From: Blattamonas nauphoetae
Lineage: Eukaryota > Preaxostyla > Oxymonadida
Direction of reading: 5' to 3'
DNA: 64,000 nt
Assembly: GCA_033064195.1 (NCBI GenBank)
Contig: JARBJD010000004.1
Span: 124,001-188,000, forward strand
This document shows, piece after piece, positions 22,401 through 34,800 of the stretch. Within the stretch, counting starts at the first letter, position 1, and each line of letters starts with the position of its first letter. Position numbers and translations under genes: made by a program. Under the pieces are notes generated by a model. The model ran no database searches, was not told where the DNA came from, and saw nothing but the letters and a program-made list of their open reading frames with translations.

Positions 22401-25400
22401 TGATGGATTCGTCTGAGACGAGATGGAGAGATGACGCGAAGGAGACTGGGGTGTTACGTTCACCTTTTCCTCAACCACAAGAGACATATGAGTTGTGTCC
22501 AAACTCCGAATGACAGATTGAGATGACGTGAGATTTGGTGTTGTTGATTTTGAATGACCAAACAGAACGGAGACGAAAGGATTGGAACGAGACGTGAGCG
22601 AGTCTGAGACGAGTCGATTGAATGTTTCATCCTGACCTGCCAAGCGCTGATGTGTCCGCTGATTCGTTGTGTCTGTTGTCAGTCGTGAAGGCATTCGGAG
22701 TGTGCAAGTGTAGTCGCGTGGAATTGTCAGTGACGAGATGGGTGGTAGGCTCATCCCGATCTCTTCGTGGTTGAAGTCGGTTGAGCCAAGATCACTTGTC
22801 CCTCCTGAGCTGTTCTGCAATCTTTCGCTATCAATTACTGTTTGACGAAAGTTGTTTGGGTTGGGATGTGGGGTAGTGTGAGATAACAGACTCTTGTGAT
22901 GAAAAATAGTTGTTTCAAATGTTTTGGTTGCGTTTGGAATGACATGTTTGGCGGGTTGATGGGCCGCTTTCCTTTCCGCCCTTTCCTTGTCCTCCATCGT
23001 TTCGGAATCATCTCGTTCAATCCGAATTTTTTGAGATCTGGTCAATTGTTTCTTTTTTCTTTCTCGCGTCTCACTCGATGGTGATTCCGTTGCAGACTCC
23101 GAGCGTTTGATTGGAGTGAGTGGCTGTGATGAACTTTGCTTCTTCTCCAATCTCTTTCGTTCGGCCTGTTCTCTCTGCTCCTGTTCCAGCTTCTCCAAAT
23201 ACTTGATTTTTGTCAATTCTCGCTTTGTTAAGCCTTCGCTAAGTGTGTCGATAGGTGCGGTTGCTCCATCCTTCACAACAAACTCTGTCAACATCCCAAG
23301 TTCTCGTGATAACCTCTGCTCGGGAGTCGTTCTGCGTCGAAATGACGTGGTGGGTGATTGAGAGATCTTGTTTGATGGTCGTCTACGACGTCTCCGGGAG
23401 CGTCTTTCTCTCTCTCGTCTGCGATCTCGAGGTTTGGCTTGCTTGGGAGGTGGTGACGGGGAAGATTGTTGTGATATGTCGGAGTTCGAGGTGTTTGGAG
23501 GATTCTTGTTGGTGGCGGAAGAGGAGCGCAAGGAAGGAGCATCAGATATCGACATGGCAGCCGACAGGATCGTGGAGTGTCGTGCTGGTGGAGAAACTCT
23601 TCTCCTTTCTTTCGCCCCATCCCGAGGACTTGACCCTGACCCCGTTTGATCTGAAAAAGGTTGGGCTGATTGCCTCTGCGCTGGAGATGGTGTTTGGTAG
23701 AATTCCGAGACGACCACAACTTTTGGCACATATTCGCGTGGCGTGCCTCGAATTGAATCCAACTTCCTTTCCTGCAGCTGTGCCGATATCGCGTTTCGTT
23801 CGTCACGTCTTCGGAGTTTCTCTTCCTCCGTGAGTGGCGGGCGGCCACGCTTTGGCTTGTCTGGAGACGAAAGGGGTGGAGAGATGGTCTGTTCTGGTGA
23901 TGAGGCTTCCACAGTCAGCTTCGACTTGGGATTGGGAATCAGTTTGGGTTTGGGACGGGAAGTGAGAGGAGTGGAGTGTTTGGGGTGGAGAGTGGGTTGT
24001 TTGGGAGGATATTGTGAATGGTAACGAGATGAAGTCGGGGATGGCGAAGAAGATTTCTTGTCTGAGGGAGGCGATTGTTTTCTCATCTTGCCAGCCGACG
24101 AAGCCAACAGTTCAGGTTTTCTGATTGGGAGTGGAGGCGGTGTGAACACTCTTTTGTGAGTGTTCGATGCTGGTGAGATGTTTCTTTCTTCAAATTGTGG
24201 TTTTGGAGTTGGTTTTGGAGGTGGCCTCCGTCTGTGCGACTCACTTCCACTTCCTGTTCGTTGTGAATCAGCAGTCTTCGTTCTCTCCGGTCTCTGGACA
24301 CATGGAACATACAGACCAGGAGTGTGTTGCCCACCAATCCTGGAAACACTTCGAAAGAACACCGAGTCCCACTCGTTGAATCTCCCCCACGGGATGCGAT
24401 GGGAAGGGATGCTGACTTTCTGTTCGGTTAGTGATTGCGACTTGTCTTCTCTGCCATAATTTGTGGTTGTGAAGTATTGTTGAAGTCTGACGATGGAAAT
24501 CTTGCCTGGCCAACCAGGTTGTGTTGGACGAAGTGTCATCGACGATGAATGACCGAACTCGTTGATTCGGTCAGAAGAGATCACAGGATCGTCGTCGATG
24601 GGATAACTTCCGAGATATTTCATTTGTTTGAGTGAAAAATTAGGCTGGTCTGTGTGGCCGATCACCTCGCAGGTGAGCATATATTCGTAGATGTTGCTGG
24701 GGATGAGGCTGAGAGGGGCGAGGGGGGAATGGAGGGTGGAGAGAGAGTGGTGGGTTGGATATGGAGGAGAAGAGGACAGGTTGGGGTGAGGTGGAGGTGA
24801 TGTGGCTGGAGATGGGGTGTTAAGATGGAAATGTGCTCTTTTCCCGGTTCTTGAATCCCGAAGAGGCAGTCCAATCAACAGATCACTTTCTTCTTCCAAT
24901 GATTTCTGCACTTTTCGTGAAGAATCCAGCACAACTCTGGTTTGCGACAACACTTTTCGAGAAAGGGCTTCGGGTGGGCCTCGAACAGCCAAATTATACG
25001 AACGGCCTTTTGGGATTCCTGAATACTCGTCGTGGTGGGAGAAAACGTGGTCCATTTCAGCGAGGATTCTGCGCATCGAGGGAGTGAAGAATTCGGTGGA
25101 ATTCGGGAGGTGAGAGAGGAGGCGACTTGTTGTGTCAATATGAGAAGAATGGGCAAGAACCGTTTCGATATCAATAACTGGGAGTCTTTCGTTGGGATTG
25201 ACTGGAAGGGGAGCGGGTGAGGAGGTAGGAATGATCGGTTGACGCGTCGTTGGTTTTTGAGTTGAAGCACTCCTTGTTTGGGGGTATGCCGACGATTTAT
25301 CGTCATCTGATGATTCAGAATCGTTCCAAAATATCATGTTTTGAACACGGCTTGAATTTGTAAGGTTTCCCTCCAGATCGATCACAGCCATCTTGAGAGG

Positions 25401-27184
25401 CACCTGACCGTCTGGTCCAATGCGGGAGATCACACTCAGAAGGTTCAACGATGGAAAGCAGAGAGGGTCTACATGCGGATGGAGCTTGGCTGGAGTAAAA
25501 TCCCCGATAGTCTCTTTCCTCATGATTTGATCGTTGGACCATCGAGAAAGGAGGGTTCGGTCCTTTAAGAATTGATCATTGGACCGAATCGTGTTGGAAA
25601 GAGCTGCATGCAAATTAGAAAGCAGTTTCTGGAGAAGAACTGTCAGGGAGGCGATTTGTTCGTTGTGAAGACGTTCGACTTCATGAAGAAGACACTCCAC
25701 ATCAGTGAGTGGTAAAACTCGAAAACTTCGACGAGAAATGCCATATCTGAAGGATAACTGGTACATCTGCGGAGAATCAGCCAGTTCGATGATCGAGTCG
25801 ATCGGTGGATGATATGCCTTTGCCTGAAGGTCATATTGATTTGCTGCAGATGAAGAGACCCGTATGAGTGATGAGGTGAGAAACAGCTTCAGATCGTTGA
25901 GCATGGATCGAGTTACCAAGAGATGGCAGAGTGGATTGTTGTAACCAATACGGGCCAGGAGCTGACGGTGATCGAGAGGGTATGTGGTGTTGTGGATGTC
26001 AATTAAATCAAATACTCGAGATTGTTCAAGTGAGGGATGGAAAAGAATTGTTTCCATGGCGTTATCTAAGAAGAGCACCGATTTCACCTCATCAAGTGTG
26101 AGGTGTCTTGTGAGCATCTGATAGACATTGTGGGTGGGCTGCAATCGAAACAGTGAGGGGACATAAATGGACGGGTTCTGACCCAAAATCAGGTTCAAAG
26201 CGCGGAGAATGGTTGAATGGGAGGTCGTCCTGAGAGCTCGACCTGTCGGGGATGGTATGTGATGTTTTGGAGCAAACGGGATATCTTGAAGCAGCCACTG
26301 TTCAGTACGAAAGAGATCTTGAGCTGATCTGTTCTGGTCAAGGTTGTCGAAGCACGATTGTTCGATTCGCTTCAACACTCGATTCCTACCTCCTTGTCCA
26401 TCTTCCGAATTACTCCTTCGACGAGAAGGAGAGCTGGACGAAAGGCGGTTTTCAGGTGTGTTGTTTAAACTAAGAAGATTTCGCATATGCTCGGCCCGCT
26501 TGCCAAGAGTCTTGAGGTGTCGTTTCCGTTCAACTATGATCAGCGAATTCCGATAATTATGCCGCAATGTCCTCCAATTCTCGTGAATCGTCGTTCGCTG
26601 GTGAGATTCGATTAACTCTGACAAGAAAAGAGTCGTTTCGTTGATGAAATGTTGCCCATGTCGTTCCAGATAAGGGGCGGCAAAGCATTGATGCTCCGTG
26701 CAAGAGATGTCATCAGGAGACATGGAAGGAGGAGTTGGTAACACAAAATCTTGGAGGGACAGAACAGGTGAGAATGGACGGTGTTTCAATCTTTGGGTGA
26801 AGAGAGAGGGGTGAGGTGGGGTTATTTTGGGGAATGACTTCAGCCCTACAAGATAAATGAGAATAAAAGAGGGATAAAACCGTCAAATGATAGATAAGAA
26901 ATTTTTTTGGCCTCAACTTCCGTGATCATCTCTTCATCGCTGAACCACTTCTTCTCCTCTCCACTTAGCAAAATTTGCATTTCAACACCACCATCTGTTT
27001 CTTCCCGATGAGTGTGTGTCACATCAGGTGGGAAGATGAAAGAGGTGTTCGCAAAGAGACGACTCTTCTTTAGAGCATCATCTGATGGATCCTCCCGTCG
27101 ACGAGTGTGTCCTGGGAGAATAGTGAGAACTCCCCTGCGCCGTAGCTCGAGAGAGTACACATGGGCAGGGGAGAGCCTGTTCAT
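19401..27184 (-). CDS. Very large AT-hook and coiled-coil protein, probably chromatin-associated
   Basis: Two exons, 27184-26881 and 26845-19401, with a 35-nt GT-AG intron; 2582 residues. The long frame first meets an in-frame TTG at 26789, but the upstream exon supplies a true ATG (MNRLSPAHVYSLELRRRG). Two AT-hook-like motifs that bind the minor groove of AT-rich DNA are visible: PKRGRPP (about 1100) and PPGRPRK (about 2184). Between them lies a long Glu/Arg/Lys coiled coil (about 1620-2085) flanked by Pro/Ser-rich disordered regions, and there is a folded block around residues 780-900 with Trp-rich segments (QPGWPGKISIVRLQQYF). The C-terminus (EIFRRQHAREFEMTEQTRIK) is again helical. I infer a nuclear scaffold or remodelling-complex subunit; no enzymatic domain is seen. 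Confidence 0.7.
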
Positions 27185-27689
27185 AAGGCTCCTGCTGAGG
27201 AGGAGGAAAAAGTTATGGTTGGTTCATGTGGTTCTCTGAGATATTTGATACTATGTTTCAATCTCCATGCAATTCCTCTATCTGTTGATTTTGATATCGA
27301 TTTGGGCAGTATAAAAATTCATATAACGCTCCATCAGTCGTTCGTGAGATCTGACCATCGTTTGAACATTTGATGGTTCTTCTCCATTCAGTGTTGCTCT
27401 GAACGGATCAGCATGTAGGTAACGGAGATCATTCCCGAGGTATTTTAGAGAGCATCATGCGAATGAGTGACCAGTGAAGTGGTGCCAGCATGTCCATCAC
27501 GAGGATCCATCTTTCATTGGAAATCATGAAGGCAGATTCCAAGGACAAGACGATGGATTGAAACCCTTGGCATGTTGATGCCGTTTCTCAGTCTGTTCGG
27601 GCACATAAGTCCATGAAAACAGCATAGAAGAGAAAGAATGTGTGACAGAAGAATTCTGATTTCCTAGTGAACTATACTTCCACACCAAA
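27185..27689. other. Intergenic, 505 bp
   Basis: Upstream region of the AT-hook gene and downstream region of the armadillo-like gene at 27690, both on the minus strand. No open frame, RNA gene or repeat that I can support. Confidence 0.4.
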
Positions 27690-28628
27690 TTACCAAGAAG
27701 GCTCGCTCCAACTCATAGTTTTGTTTCTGGTGTATATTCGCACTGATCCTCCTAATTCAGAGTGACACTGACGAGAGTGAATTCCGAGAAATGAATCTCG
27801 AACAAGACAAGTCTCAGCAATATCAGAAAACCCTTCATCAAACATAGCAGTGATCCACGGTGTTTGAGATAGTTTGAATTCATTTCGAACCATCCAATCC
27901 AGCGAATCGTGAATCGAATAGAATGTGAACTGAACAAAGCTATCATCATCATAATTAGATGGAATACAAGTAATAGTTCGTGTCAGTGTGCTTTCAACAA
28001 GAAATTGGTTCAGTTGAGGGAAGCAGAGCGAACAATGGCATGTTTCTTGGAACAACGAAATCAGTAGATGTTCATCAAATGGTGGAGCTGAGGAAGAGAA
28101 AGACATGCACATGTGCTTGATAAGGGCTGGGGAGGAGAAGAAAGTCGACATTGGAGTGTCCAGTTCATCAACACGATCGATGAGAGCCTTTCGATGTGGA
28201 TATTCCGAAATATACTCATCGATCCTGCGCATAAGGGCATAAATCTGTCTATTAACAACTGTTGAATAAAAGTTGGGGGTTTCATGCTCTGGTAGATTGG
28301 GAATGAGGGAGGAGAAGACTTGTTGAGAGAAAGTCGTGTTTGAGAGAAGAATATGAGTTTCCTTCGCAACGGAGAGGTTGATCCAAACAATAGTGATTGC
28401 GTGTTGGATATCAAAAGGACACCGCGACATAAAGAACGAGAGGACGTCAATTAAATCGGGAAAACGAGCAATCGTGTTTTCAACTGATGGATATTTATTG
28501 GCAAGTTTTTGAAAGAGAGAAAGCAGAATTTTGTGAGACTGAGCAGGAATATCTTCACTTGATGATGTTTCCTCTTGGATTTTAGTCAGTTTTGAAATGA
28601 TCCGAGAAAACGCTTTTTGTTTCAACAT
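27690..28628 (-). CDS. Armadillo-like hypothetical protein, 312 residues
   Basis: Intronless, ATG at 28628 to TGA. Helical throughout: repeated amphipathic helices such as KILLSLFQKLANKYPSVEN, FPDLIDVLSFFMSRCP and FVQFTFYSIHDSLDWMVRNE, in the style of ARM/HEAT solenoids. The C-terminal tenth is basic and less ordered. Transcribed divergently from the second giant beta-helix gene with a 209-bp spacer (28629-28837) that must carry at least one promoter. Function unknown; grouped with the other helical-repeat genes of the window on appearance only. Confidence 0.7.
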   Translation of the reverse strand: MLKQKAFSRIISKLTKIQEETSSSEDIPAQSHKILLSLFQKLANKYPSVENTIARFPDLIDVLSFFMSRCPFDIQHAITIVWINLSVAKETHILLSNTTFSQQVFSSLIPNLPEHETPNFYSTVVNRQIYALMRRIDEYISEYPHRKALIDRVDELDTPMSTFFSSPALIKHMCMSFSSSAPPFDEHLLISLFQETCHCSLCFPQLNQFLVESTLTRTITCIPSNYDDDSFVQFTFYSIHDSLDWMVRNEFKLSQTPWITAMFDEGFSDIAETCLVRDSFLGIHSRQCHSELGGSVRIYTRNKTMSWSEPSW

Positions 28629-28837
28629 TGTAGCTGAGTCGGACTAGAACAACTGAGTATTAGTTGTGAAAAGATAAAAAGAGGGCGTATAACAGAACTT
28701 TGATTTCGAGTTGAGAGCAAACCACAAGAAAGTTTATCTCAGGGTGTGTGATCAGAAATAGGCAGATCATCATCTTCCTCTCTCTCCTCCCATCCGTAAT
28801 TCGTCCGAATTTATAGTAAAGTTCCGGAGCCAAGAAC

Positions 28838-31800
28838 ATGTTACTTCATCTCCTCCTATTCGAGAACTGGCTTCCTCTAGTTGTCTCAACACCTCTATTC
28901 TCATCAAATATTCCGTTCCTATCTGATTTCATGCCACTTTCCTTTCCCGTCTCTGAGAGTTCACCTCACAACCTCCATCGTTCTCTCCAACGTCATGTCT
29001 CAACAATTGGACATCCAATCTCCCTTCAAAATTCCGTTTCTTATCTTACTAGCACTTGTAATACTTCTCTTCTTCTCATGGACCCCAATTCTTCGTTCAT
29101 ACTCTCTAACCACACTCTCAACGTTGCCTCATTCTCATTTCGTTCGTCAGACCTACTGTTCAGACTTACCTCGCAATCGTCTGTCACTATTGTGGATTCG
29201 TTGATCCACTTCTCTATTCCATCTCCAATTGTTTCAGCTGATGAGAGCGCAGTGATAATCTCCCACATTATTCTCTCGTCCCAACAACCATATCTAACGT
29301 CACTCTACACAACAATTTCTGGTGGGAACGTCTTCTTTTTTCGGGATATATCCATCCCTTGCACACAAATGATATCACCTCTTCTTCCACATATCCAGCG
29401 CACATCAGTCACGATGACATCCACTCTCATCCACAACCTCACATCATCTCCCACTACCTCCCATCCTCATCCTCTACTTTATCATGGTGCGACTCATGTC
29501 CATTCTATTGTCTCACAGCACACTGTCAATCTCCTGGACGGGACACTCCTCGAGATGTCACAGAAGTCCCATTCTTTCCGCCTACTGAATTCCTCAATCA
29601 CCTCAAATTATCGATACATAATCAATACAACATTTTTGGACCCTCAACGTTTTCTGGACGAAACCGAACTCATTTCGTGTACTTTTATGTTCTGTGTCAG
29701 CTCGTCAAGTGGAGGAAGCTTGTTTGCTGACTCCCTATTCATCAAACTCACATCATGTTCTTTTTATAACTCCACTTCCAACAACGATGGAGGATCTCTC
29801 GCTCTATTCGGGGACACAGGCCTTATTGAAAAGTGCACTTTCACAACATCAAATGCTCGGGGAAACGGCGGATCTGCCTACACAGCTCTGAGCCAGCTCT
29901 CATTTGTGGGTTGTTCTATCCTTGACTCGGGTGCTGCTATCGATGGAGGCTCTGTTTGTGGGACAAAAGGGACCATGGCAGTTGTGAATAACCGTGTGAT
30001 CAATTCCGCAACTGCTGGATCGCAGACTTCTTCTTCTCGAGGAGGATCCAGCATTCACATTTTCAGCGGGTCACGTGCAGAGATATCAAGCGCTGATCTC
30101 CACACAAAACGGGTCAATGAGTCCCTGATCTACATTGAAACATCCACAACAAGCAGTCTTTCAGATATTTCATTCTTCGTCGCAGATCCAACACATGATG
30201 GTGTGGATCTGATCTGTCATGAAATTCCCGTATCACCTCATAAGAATCCAATGCTAACGTCATCCACCCCAAACACCACATTCCGCACTGTTATCTCCAA
30301 ACTCTTCCCATTGCACAATTTCGATGATTGGTTCACCACAAATCAAGACATCTACGCCGTGTCACAACTGGGCTCTGACAAGGAATGCACAAAAACACGA
30401 TTCTGTCAAACGCTCTCTGGCTCTCTCGTTGCAACCAGCGAAAACATCAATTTTTGGGTTAAAGTGGCCCCTGGAGACCATTATTGGGAACCAACAGTCG
30501 TGATCCGCCCTCACTGCACTGTCACTGTGACGAATCCAGACGAGTCCGAAGCCAGAGCCACAATACACTCACTGCAAAGTCAGCTTGTGCTCATCAAGAG
30601 TGTTTACTCCATGTCGTTCACTTACCTTGCTTTCGAACGCTACGCAACACAATCGCCTCTTTTCTCAATCGAAACGGGTCATGTCAAATTCGAGCAAGTC
30701 CTATTTCGAGAACCACCATCCTCTGGAAAGTCTGTTGCAGTCGTTGCTGGGACGTCTCCAAATACTATCAATGTCGATCTCAGCGAATTCGTCAAAATCA
30801 GACTTCCCTTGTCGATTCCGTTCCTTTCTTTGGAAGAGACGGAGATGCTGCAGATCACGGGACAAGCGAACGATGTTCAGCTTTCCTCACACACCCCTAT
30901 CTTCAAAATCGGAAAAGTGAATGATATCACCATTCGAGAGTTGGACCTGATAGAAGCGGAGTTCCACACGACGCTCATCCAAGCAGACAGAGCACAGAAG
31001 ATCAATCTGGAATCTGTCCAACTTGTCACTGTCTATCTTCGATCTCCTCTCATCGACGTCAAGTCGTTGGAAGGCGATGCGCCTTCCTTTTTTGTTTACG
31101 GTTGCGTCTTCGCTTTTGAATCATACGCTCCACTCTGCTCTCTCGTCAGAATCGGACAAGTTGGGATCTCTGACACTGTGAAGTGTACTGTGATCAACAC
31201 GATAATCAACACGATGCCATCATCTGTTCCAGTTCTGTTGGAGCTGAAAACCCAAACGAAACACACAACCATTGCATCACAAAACGAGATCTATCTTCAC
31301 GGTCCTATCAGTTGGTGTCGTCAATCAAACACAGATCTATTTGCAATGGATGATGAAGAACAACGAACACTCCACTGCTCAAGTGATGGTGTGAATAATG
31401 AACATTGTGGGACAGAAGGGCTTCCGTGTCAGAGTCTTCATTATGCTATGGCCATCTGCCATCCAAGACAGAACACGCACATCGTATTGTGCACTTCGAT
31501 GCGTGAAAACGAGATTCTGTTGTTCAACAGAAGATGCGATGTCAGTGGACAGAACTCGGAGATCATCGTCACACCGGGGGAGATGCAGAGCGATCGACCA
31601 TTTCTCTTCACTCTTCGCCACACTCAGCTGAACATGACGTCGTTCACGATGATGCTGACAGGGAAAGATTCAAAAGAAGACTGCCAATTCGTCAGAGTTG
31701 CAAACAACTCCTTCCTTCAGATGAAAGATGTCACTCTGTTTGTCATCGCGCCGTCTGCTCTCCAGCTTCCGCCTGTTGTTGTTGAGGAAAGTGTTGTCAT

Positions 31801-34800
31801 CTTCAACAACTTCCAAACAGCTCAAAGTCGCATCTCACACATCAGACTCGCTTCGTCTATGTTCCGCTGTGTCAACTGTCCTCAAATTGAATTTGAGAAA
31901 TGCCACTTCACCCAAATCAGCACTCGCTATCGCATTCTCCTCGCTGAGTCGAAGGTCGTCTCAAAAATCATGTTCTCGTCCTGCTCTTTCACCAGCCTCC
32001 GCTCAGAATCCGGATCTCTCGTCTCATTTTCATTCCAGTCATCGTTTACGATGATACTGACGAACTGTTCCTTTTCACAATGTCAGTCGGAAGGCGTCGA
32101 TTCGTCGATATTCTACATGAACACAGCAGCTGCACAATCTTCACTGATCTTCAAGAATGTATCGTGTGACGATGCATCTGGAGCGATCCTGCTGATCAAC
32201 ACTCCATCAATCTCTTCTCTCCTCAAATCATCCCAATTCGTCGGAATCGACAAACTCCTTCCCTCCCATTTCCTCTTCCAAGCTGGATCTGTCACCACCT
32301 CCTTCATCACCTTCATCATCAACGTTTCTAGGTCTGTCACCGTCGCTGATAATGGCACGAACTGTTTGTTATGTGTCACCGATCCTCTCACCCCCTGCAA
32401 TACCCTCCAACACATTCTCGGATCCTTTGAGAGCTCCCCAGTTGGCCAACAAATGGTTGAGGTCCGAACTTCTCGTTATTTTGACTCCCTGCTCACTCCA
32501 GTCACACTCGGCACTGATTTGTGCGTCTACTCGCCTCCACCGGAAGTGAGAACTGCTCAGTTGACCATTTTTCTCGACACATCGCGGTGTGGAGGGAGAG
32601 CTCTCGTCACAGTCAACCTCAAATTTGAAATCGTCAGCTTCATACTCAAAATCAGTGGGCGGGATGAACTCAGCCCGATCTTCGCAACAACAAATAAATC
32701 GGAATTGTGTCTTCGGAGCTGCTTGCTTCAATACGACGATGACTTTTTCTGTCCTCTTCTCGCCTCCCGCAACGCGACTGTCTATTTCTTGGATACGAGT
32801 CTGAGCCTCACAGCTGATGTGACGTCAACGTTTCTTGTTTTGGATGGAGGAAACCTGACAATCTCGAACTTCGTGCTTCGTTTGAATCCGCTGCGTGTTG
32901 ATGAAGTGTTTTGGAGTATCGAAGAAACCAGACACACTACACTTGAGCAGATGACACTTTGGAACATCGAAGTCGTTCAGGGAGCTCTCTTCGAATTGAC
33001 CGGTCACGATTCAGAGATGACGATTGCTTTTGTCGTTCTTGCTGGTGTGGGTCTGCTGAGCGAGTCGACCACTGTCATCAGAATGCTTGGCCTGCACTCG
33101 AAAATTAACATCACGCATTTGAGCATTCCTGGCGTGATTGGGAATGCTCCTTTTTGCTCGCAAATCGACATCACTCTTGTGAACTCAAGTTTATTTTACA
33201 CTTCGAAGATGCGGCAGAGTGGATTGGAAGGAGAAAAATCAGGATCGGTGGTGATATGGACAGACACGCCATCTTCACTCCATTTCAACACGACGCTGGA
33301 ACTCTCAAGTGTGTTCATGACTCAATGTCCGATCCTCACGCTGACTGGAAAAGGAATGAAAAATGAACTTCCACGACTTGTCAATGAAATTAAAAATCGA
33401 GATTTTGGGTTCTGGTCAGTTCTCTGGAGGGAATCAGCCGATGACATTCCAGATTTCGTGTTTACCGATCAAAGAGTGCTGAAAGGAGAAACATATGTTT
33501 CACCAGATGGCGCTGACAGGCTAAACTGTGGGACAGCCCAACTTCCGTGCGAAACTCTTGATTTCCTGACGGAGATGCGAGAAGAACTCACGAATCTGTC
33601 GGTTGTGTTGATCAAGAAGACGTTTTTGCTCGATCGGATCGACCATCCAACGCTATTTCTGACTCTCAAGCCAGCTCTCGCGGATGCCGCTGGGGTTGTC
33701 GTTGGAAGAAGAGAAAACGGGGCGAGTTTCATCAATATCGACACTTTCTCAGCGTCGGATCTGTTCTTCACGTTGGAAGGCTCAGCTATTCTGACACTGC
33801 ATCCTTTCATCACATGCGAAGATGGGGAAATGTTGTTGGATCGGTGTTTGTTCACTTTGCCTGATCAGGAATTCTATCAACCGCTGTTGTGTGTCTATGA
33901 TTCTCCTGGATGTCTCTCTGACGTCACAATCACAGCAACATCATTCCCAACCATCCTACTCGCCGAGATAAGTGAGATCGTTGTGATTGGGATGTCACTC
34001 ACAGCGAAACGAATCTCTGCTCCTCCTTTCGTTGTTGGTGGACCGTATGGATGTGATCTTCACTTCAGTGACATCGAAGCGAGAGAGAATGGAGCGATCT
34101 GGAAGGGAGACTTCATTCACATTGAAGATCCGGCGATCGATGGAAAACTGAGAATCCACAAAACCAGTTTTGTTGACCAAGTAGTGGATGAGAACGTAGT
34201 TCTGATTCAGCTTTCTCTTGAACAGTCAGTTACAACACTGGAACAATGTCTGTTCGAATCAATCACATCATCGCACGCGACTGGACCCAACACTGTCACC
34301 GGCTCGGCACTCGTTGTGTCAGTCTTGTTGGACAAGTCAACCCTTATTCTGAAGCAGTGTGTCTTCTTGAAGTGTGGAGATGTTGGCTCGAGGCTCCCTC
34401 TTGTCTCACTCACCCCGCTCGACTCGTCAATCAACATCGCCGATTCTGTCTTCGCTGAGAACACCGCTCTCCACTCTCTCGTCGTGTTCCACTCGTCTCC
34501 TTTTCGGCTCTTCACAAACACAACCTTCTCAAATCTCTCGTTCAAGGCAGGTGAAGAGCCATTCTTGATTTCGGGCGAAGATGAACGTCCTCTCCTCCCC
34601 ATCTTCACGTATTGCCGCGCAAACGTCATTATTGGGGTGGTCAGTGCATCAATCGTGTCGATTGTGATTGTGTTTTTCATTCTTGTCTTCCCCATCTATT
34701 CTGTTTTGAGATTCTGCAAGACCCATCCTCCAACAATTCGCTTCTGGAAGAAAGATGGAGGAAGAGGCTTGCCAGATGAGCAGATTCCGTATCAAATTTT

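Noticed and set aside
23255-23848. Plus- and minus-frame ORFs of 186-192 codons inside the AT-hook gene
   Set aside because: Other-frame shadows of the 7.4-kb exon.
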